Below, one piece after another: positions 23,243 to 26,702 of a stretch of 26,702 nt of DNA. The number at the start of each line of letters is the position of its first letter. The stretch's first letter is position 1. The notes beneath the pieces were generated by a model, which saw only the letters and a program-made list of their open reading frames with translations, ran no database searches and was not told where the DNA came from. Origin of the DNA: an uncultured Collinsella sp. (lineage in GTDB: Bacteria > Actinomycetota > Coriobacteriia > Coriobacteriales > Coriobacteriaceae); contig CATXJW010000027.1 in NCBI GenBank assembly GCA_958370325.1, positions 1 to 26,702 on the forward strand. Reading direction: 5' to 3'. A program made the translations under genes and the position numbers.

Positions 23243-23275
23243 GTGGGACAAAATAGACTGAAATTTTTGTCCCAC
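23243..23275. repeat. Perfect 11-bp inverted repeat, possible bidirectional terminator
   Basis: GTGGGACAAAA (23243-23253) and TTTTGTCCCAC (23265-23275) flank an 11-base AT-rich loop, between convergent recN and the rpiR-type gene. The stem is AT-rich at the loop side and no outer T-run is present, so termination would be non-classical; the convergent setting supports it. Confidence 0.6.
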
Positions 23276-23283
23276 TACGCGTT

Positions 23284-24141
23284 TTACTCAACGACCTTAT
23301 CCGGTTGGATGAGCTCCTCGTAGTAGCTGATATGTTCGCGAGCGTCTTCAATCTCGGGCAGCAGGAAGTTGTAGATGACTTCGATGATCATCGTGGCGCT
23401 GATCTTGGAGAACGCAAAGTCGCCCGTCGTCAGCAGCGCTTCATGGTTGACGGTATTAAAAGTGTAGTCTGCCAGGCGCGCGAGTGGAGACTTGCTGTCG
23501 CTGCTGATGACGACTACGGTGGCACCGCAGTCGCGAGCCGCTTTTGCCATGCGATTCAGTCGGCGCGATTTGCCGGAGTTTGAGATGAGCACGATGACGT
23601 CGCCGGGGCGTAGCGTGAGCGCAAACCCGATCGAGGTCTCGCTGATGGTGCTCGCCATGCAGCGCAGGCCCAGCTGCGAAAACTTAAACGTCGCATCGAG
23701 CGCGACCGCGTTCGTATTGCCCACAGCCGCAAACTCAATAACCCCTGCATGCTTAAGGGCATGCACAACAGCCGCCAACGTATCGTGGTCGATCCCGTCG
23801 ATGGTCGCATTAAGCTCGCTCACCTTGGCAGCCAGGATGTTCTTAAGGCTCTGCTCCATATTGTTGAGCGAGACTTCGTCAGTCAGACCCTCGTTGCGCT
23901 GGCTTTCCAAATCCCTCGCTAACGAAAACTGAAAGCTGCGGAAGCTGCCAAAGCCAAGCTTGCGGCAGAAGCGCGAAACGGTCGCCTCGGACGTGGCGGC
24001 GGCGCGCGAGAGCTGAGCCGCCGTGAGGCGCGGCGCCTCGGACTGGTGCTCCAATATATAGTCGACAATGCGCTGCTCGGACTCGCTGTATCCCTGATGG
24101 GTACTAATGAGGGAAAGTGCGCTCTTGCTACTATCGGTCAT
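23284..24141 (-). CDS. MurR/RpiR family transcriptional regulator with SIS domain
   Basis: Sugar-phosphate-responsive regulator of 285 aa. The N-terminal helix-turn-helix (about 20-75) has SESEQRIVDYIL and TAAQLSRAAATSEATVSRFCRKLGFGSF. The SIS domain (about 115-250) has GNTNAVALDATFKFSQLG and ISNSGKSRRLNRMAKAARDCGA. This is a standard RpiR layout. The start at 24141 (MTDSSKSAL) has GGAG at a spacing of 7; an in-frame ATG at 24189 has none. It is divergent from a fructose-type PTS gene, which it most likely controls in response to a sugar phosphate. Target and effector are inferred from position. Confidence 0.9.
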   Translation of the reverse strand: MTDSSKSALSLISTHQGYSESEQRIVDYILEHQSEAPRLTAAQLSRAAATSEATVSRFCRKLGFGSFRSFQFSLARDLESQRNEGLTDEVSLNNMEQSLKNILAAKVSELNATIDGIDHDTLAAVVHALKHAGVIEFAAVGNTNAVALDATFKFSQLGLRCMASTISETSIGFALTLRPGDVIVLISNSGKSRRLNRMAKAARDCGATVVVISSDSKSPLARLADYTFNTVNHEALLTTGDFAFSKISATMIIEVIYNFLLPEIEDAREHISYYEELIQPDKVVE

Positions 24142-24177
24142 GGATGGCTCCTGGTTGGCATGAAAAATGGACTCGTT

Positions 24178-24214
24178 TTGTAATGTCATAGTATAGGGGG
24201 ATTTTCAATTACAA
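24178..24214. promoter_or_regulatory. TTGTAAT/ATTACAA inverted repeat over the regulator's promoter
   Basis: TTGTAAT (24178-24184) and ATTACAA (24208-24214) are perfect complements 23 bases apart. Between them on the minus strand lies TATACT (+ strand 24190-24195), a likely -10 for the rpiR-type gene. The half-site resembles the TGTAAT sites of some RpiR/HexR proteins. A role as autoregulatory operator is inferred. Confidence 0.45.
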
Positions 24215-24222
24215 GATACACC

Positions 24223-24250
24223 TTGCCGTTTCAAGTGTTGATGGTAAACT
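24223..24250 (+). promoter_or_regulatory. Candidate promoter of the fructose PTS gene
   Basis: TTGCCG (24223-24228), 16 bases, TAAACT (24245-24250) preceded by TGG as an extended -10. It would start an mRNA with a leader of about 155 bases before the ATG at 24414. Confidence 0.4.
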
Positions 24251-24288
24251 TTCACCTACCGTTTACGGTTATGAAAGAACCTTTCACC
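24244..24288. promoter_or_regulatory. Cluster of inverted and direct repeats, likely operator for the PTS gene
   Basis: GTAAAC (24244-24249) and GTTTAC (24261-24266) form an inverted repeat 11 bases apart that overlaps the candidate -10. TGAAAG (24272-24277) and CTTTCA (24281-24286) form a second, 3 bases apart. CTTTCACC occurs at 24249-24256 and 24281-24288, and CTTTCA again at 24335-24340. The position suits repression or activation by the divergent RpiR-type protein. Confidence 0.5.
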
Positions 24289-24352
24289 GGAGAATTGCGC
24301 CTTGTCTCTTCTCACGCGGACGGTAGGTTGGTATCTTTCAGTTGTGGAAAAG

Positions 24353-24391
24353 CGCGCAAGGACGCGCGTGTAGGGGAGCGCCTGCGGGCGC
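24353..24391 (+). other. Two GC-rich hairpins just upstream of the PTS ribosome site
   Basis: CGCGC (24353-24357)/GCGCG (24364-24368) with loop AAGGAC, and GCGCC (24378-24382)/GGCGC (24387-24391) with loop TGCG. Both precede the AAAAAAGGAGGG ribosome site by about 10-35 bases. They may shape the mRNA 5' region; the AAGGA in the first loop resembles a decoy ribosome site. Confidence 0.35.
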
Positions 24392-24413
24392 AAAACTAAA
24401 AAAGGAGGGACAC

Positions 24414-26417
24414 ATGGCTAAGTTTGACATCATCGCCGCCACCGGTTGCCCGACCGGCATTGCGCACACCTTCATGGCGAAGGAGGCGCTGGAGAAGGCA
24501 GCTGCCGAGCGCGGTCTGACCATTAAGGTCGAGACTCATGGCCAGGTCGGTGTCGAGAACGAGCTCACCAAGAGCGAGATCGCCGGTGCCAAGGCCGTCG
24601 TCGTCGCAGCCGATAAGGATGTCCAGGCTGAGCGTTTCGCCGGCAAGCCCATGGTTTCCGTTGGTGTTTCCAAGGCCCTGTCCGTTGAGGCCGCCGGTAA
24701 GCTGATTGACCGCGCGCTCGCCGCCAAGGGCGACAACACGGTTGCAGCCGCTGCCGATGTCGAGGACGAGGTCGAGGAGAAGGAGTCCATCGGCCACGTC
24801 ATCTACAAGCACCTCATGAACGGCGTCAGCCACATGCTGGTCTTCGTCGTTGCCGGTGGTGTCCTGACCGCCGTCTCGTTCCTGTGGGGCATTACGTCCT
24901 TCGATTCGACGGCGTCTGACTACAACAGCTTTGCTGCGATGCTCAAGATCATCGGCGGCATCGCCATGAACCTCATGGTTCCCGTGCTTTCTGCCTACAT
25001 CGCCGAGTCCATCGGTAAGCGCCCGGCGCTCGTCCCTGGTTTTGTTGCCGGTATGATCGCCATTCAGGGCCTGCCTGTTAACGCCGAGACCGGCATGATC
25101 GACGCCGGTGGCGCCGGCGTGGGCTTCGGCTTCCTGGGCGGCATCGTCGGCGGCTTCCTCGCTGGCTATGTCATCCTGCTGCTCGAGAAGGTCTTTGCCG
25201 GTCTGCCCAAGAACCTGGACGGCCTCAAGGCCATCTTCCTGTACCCGCTGTTCTCGACGGCTATCGTCGGCCTGGTCATGCTCGGCATTTCCGGCCCCAT
25301 GGCTGCCATCAATACCGCCATGATGGACTTCCTCAAGGGCCTGTCCGCCTCTGGCGCCGTTGTCTTGGGTCTTGCCATCGGTTGCATGTGCGCCTTTGAC
25401 ATGGGTGGCCCGGTCAACAAGGCTGCTTACGTCACTGGTACTGCTATGCTCACCGAGGCTCTGGCTGCCGGCGTTGGCACCGATACCTACAACTTCGGCA
25501 CCAACTTCATGGCTGCCGTCTCCGCTGCTTGCATCGTTCCGCCGCTGATCACTACCTTCGCCGTCGTTGTCGGCAAGAAGTACTTCAGCCAGGAGGATCA
25601 CGACGCCGGTATCGTCAACCTCATTCTTGGTTGCACCCACATCACCGAGGGCGCCATTCCGTTCATGACCAAGAACATCTGGCCGGTCATGCCCATCATG
25701 ATGCTCGGTTCCTCTATCGCTTCGATTCTGACCATTATGTTCAACGTTCACGATCCGGCGCCTCACGGCGGCTTCCTGGTCCTGCCCGTTGTCGAGAACG
25801 GTCCGCTGTGGGTCCTCGCGATCCTCATCGGCGCTGTGGTCGGTGGCATCCTGTTCGTGGCCTTCAAGAAGTACGACTTCGAGAAGAATCAGAAGGCCGC
25901 TCCTGTAGCCAAGCCGGTTGAGGCTTCCAAGGCTGCTGCCGTTGATGCCCCTAAGGCCGAGGCTGCCGACTTCGTGAAGGTCGAGAATGTCTTTGTCGCC
26001 GAGGACTTCGCTTCTCGTGACGAGGCTCTGAGCTTCGTTTCCAACCAGGCTGTCAAGGCCGGTATCGCCAGCGACGCCGACGCCGTGATGAACGCCTTCC
26101 TGGCCCGCGAGGCCGAGGGCACCACGGGCATGATGGAGGGCTTCGCCATCCCGCATGCCAAGTCCGACGCCATTACCGAGGCTGCCGTTATCGTCGTCAA
26201 GGACGAGTCCGGCGTGACCGGTTGGGATACCATGGACGGCGCTCCCGTCAACGTGGCCATCGCTCTGCTCATCCCTGGTGCACAGGCTGGCACTACGCAC
26301 CTCAAGATCCTGTCCAAGGTCGCCGAGGCGCTCATGGACGAGGACTTCCGTGGCACCGTCAAGGGTTCCACCGACGCCGCCGAGATCGCCAAGACGATCA
26401 ACGCCCGCCTGGTCTAA
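24414..26417 (+). CDS. fruA: PTS fructose-type transporter, EIIBCA
   Basis: Sugar permease that phosphorylates its substrate during uptake. It is 667 aa with domains in B-C-A order. EIIB (about 1-100) has the phosphocysteine Cys12 in ATGCPTGIAHTFMA. EIIC (about 125-490) has multiple TM segments and FDMGGPVNKAAYVTG and HITEGAIPF blocks. An Ala/Pro/Lys linker (about 500-525) leads to EIIA (about 528-667) with the phospho-His581 in FAIPHAKSDA. All phosphorylation sites are present. Fructose is the most likely substrate by family; related members take mannitol or mannosylglycerate. ATG 24414 has a very strong AAGGAGGG site; upstream frame extension carries no initiation signal. No 1-phosphofructokinase gene lies beside it; codon use suggests high expression. 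Confidence 0.9.
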   Translation: MAKFDIIAATGCPTGIAHTFMAKEALEKAAAERGLTIKVETHGQVGVENELTKSEIAGAKAVVVAADKDVQAERFAGKPMVSVGVSKALSVEAAGKLIDRALAAKGDNTVAAAADVEDEVEEKESIGHVIYKHLMNGVSHMLVFVVAGGVLTAVSFLWGITSFDSTASDYNSFAAMLKIIGGIAMNLMVPVLSAYIAESIGKRPALVPGFVAGMIAIQGLPVNAETGMIDAGGAGVGFGFLGGIVGGFLAGYVILLLEKVFAGLPKNLDGLKAIFLYPLFSTAIVGLVMLGISGPMAAINTAMMDFLKGLSASGAVVLGLAIGCMCAFDMGGPVNKAAYVTGTAMLTEALAAGVGTDTYNFGTNFMAAVSAACIVPPLITTFAVVVGKKYFSQEDHDAGIVNLILGCTHITEGAIPFMTKNIWPVMPIMMLGSSIASILTIMFNVHDPAPHGGFLVLPVVENGPLWVLAILIGAVVGGILFVAFKKYDFEKNQKAAPVAKPVEASKAAAVDAPKAEAADFVKVENVFVAEDFASRDEALSFVSNQAVKAGIASDADAVMNAFLAREAEGTTGMMEGFAIPHAKSDAITEAAVIVVKDESGVTGWDTMDGAPVNVAIALLIPGAQAGTTHLKILSKVAEALMDEDFRGTVKGSTDAAEIAKTINARLV

Positions 26418-26452
26418 TCCCACAGTACGCGAATAACATCGCCCCCTGTAAC

Positions 26453-26488
26453 AAAGGCGAGGACTCCCTACGGGTCCTCGCCTTTTTT
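26453..26488 (+). terminator. Rho-independent terminator after the PTS gene
   Basis: AAAGGCGAGGA (26453-26463) pairs with TCCTCGCCTTT (26475-26485) with an inner CCC/GGG pairing, followed by a T6 run (26483-26488). Confidence 0.92.
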
Positions 26489-26702
26489 CATGCCCCGGCA
26501 CCCCGGGACACTCCTCAGTCCCCAACAGGGAATAGATGGCCCTCATCGGCTGAATCACCCACGCGAACAATAATTCAGCCTGAATTCCTTTCACACGATA
26601 TTTCTTGGACGGAAGCATGTTCCCGCAGCTCGCCTGGCGGGCGGGGCGGTTAAGTTTGTCGCGAGTTCCGCACGCAAAGGAAAGCACTTAATGTGCTTTC
26701 CG
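26489..26702. other. Non-coding tail of the window with several inverted repeats
   Basis: No convincing gene or promoter is seen. The stretch holds GGGAC/GTCCC (26505-26509 and 26518-26522), GGCTGAAT/ATTCAGCC (26548-26555 and 26573-26580, 17-base loop), and GGAAAGCAC/GTGCTTTCC (26679-26687 and 26693-26701, loop TTAAT). On the minus strand the last is followed by a short T-rich stretch (CTTTGCG), so it may be the terminator of a minus-strand gene beyond the window or part of a longer element cut off at the edge. Confidence 0.4.

Noticed and set aside
24141..24189. Upstream in-frame ATG at 24189 as the regulator's start
   Set aside because: No ribosome site precedes it and it overlaps the likely promoter; the ATG at 24141 has GGAG at a good distance.
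24396..26687. Open frame of 763 codons on the minus strand opposite the PTS gene
   Set aside because: Same cause: biased codons of a highly expressed gene. The product is a Gly/Asp/Val-rich low-complexity string without domains.

Overview
This GC-rich window holds 26 protein-coding genes, nearly all on the + strand and tightly packed, often with 1-11 bp overlaps. There are no rRNA or tRNA genes, insertion sequences or CRISPR arrays that I can see. The gene set (EF-P/Asp23/NusB/XseB/TlyA/NadK/RecN; AlaS/RuvX/MltG/YqeG; a SigB/F-type sigma factor with an RsbW-like partner; a stand-alone B-C-A fructose PTS permease with an RpiR regulator) points to a Gram-positive actinobacterium. My best guess is a Coriobacteriia gut anaerobe near Collinsella. 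This is inferred from gene order, codon use and protein style, not from a marker gene or a database search.

Layout. (1) 1-3187: a partial terminator at the left edge, lspA-rluD (lipoprotein signal peptidase and pseudouridine synthase), a membrane GT2 glycosyltransferase, and a strong terminator built around a REP-like palindrome. (2) 3221-6332: a small A24 prepilin-peptidase-like protein, a Dgt-type dNTP triphosphohydrolase and the replication/recombination ATPase RarA. (3) 6433-9592: a probable four-gene operon of a DUF948-like membrane-anchored coiled-coil protein, a degenerate RsbW-like protein, a SigB/SigF-family sigma factor and an AI-2E/PerM-family transporter. (4) 9599-9838 (minus): an orphan AT-rich two-TM small protein with its own good promoter. 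(5) 9931-16709: a terminator whose T-run is also the -35 region of the alaS promoter, then alaS, ruvX, mltG, yqeG, aroK and an AroB-derived protein that has lost its catalytic motifs. (6) 16716-18036: a M24 Xaa-Pro peptidase with its own promoter and a 14-bp-stem terminator. (7) 18067-23275: efp, asp23-like, nusB, xseB, tlyA, nadK and recN, a housekeeping run (translation elongation, envelope stress, antitermination, rRNA methylation, NADP synthesis, DNA repair) that ends at a palindrome. (8) 23284-26488: a minus-strand MurR/RpiR regulator divergent from a fructose-type PTS EIIBCA gene, with several inverted repeats between them, then a classic terminator. (9) 26489-26702: no gene seen, several short inverted repeats.

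Most of the window is conserved housekeeping DNA. The parts worth a second look are the AroB-like protein (zinc ligands and NAD glycine motif gone, five cysteines in their place), the RsbW-like protein that has lost the GHKL ATP-binding motifs beside an intact stress-type sigma factor, the AT-rich orphan membrane gene, and the palindromic repeats used as intergenic terminators.
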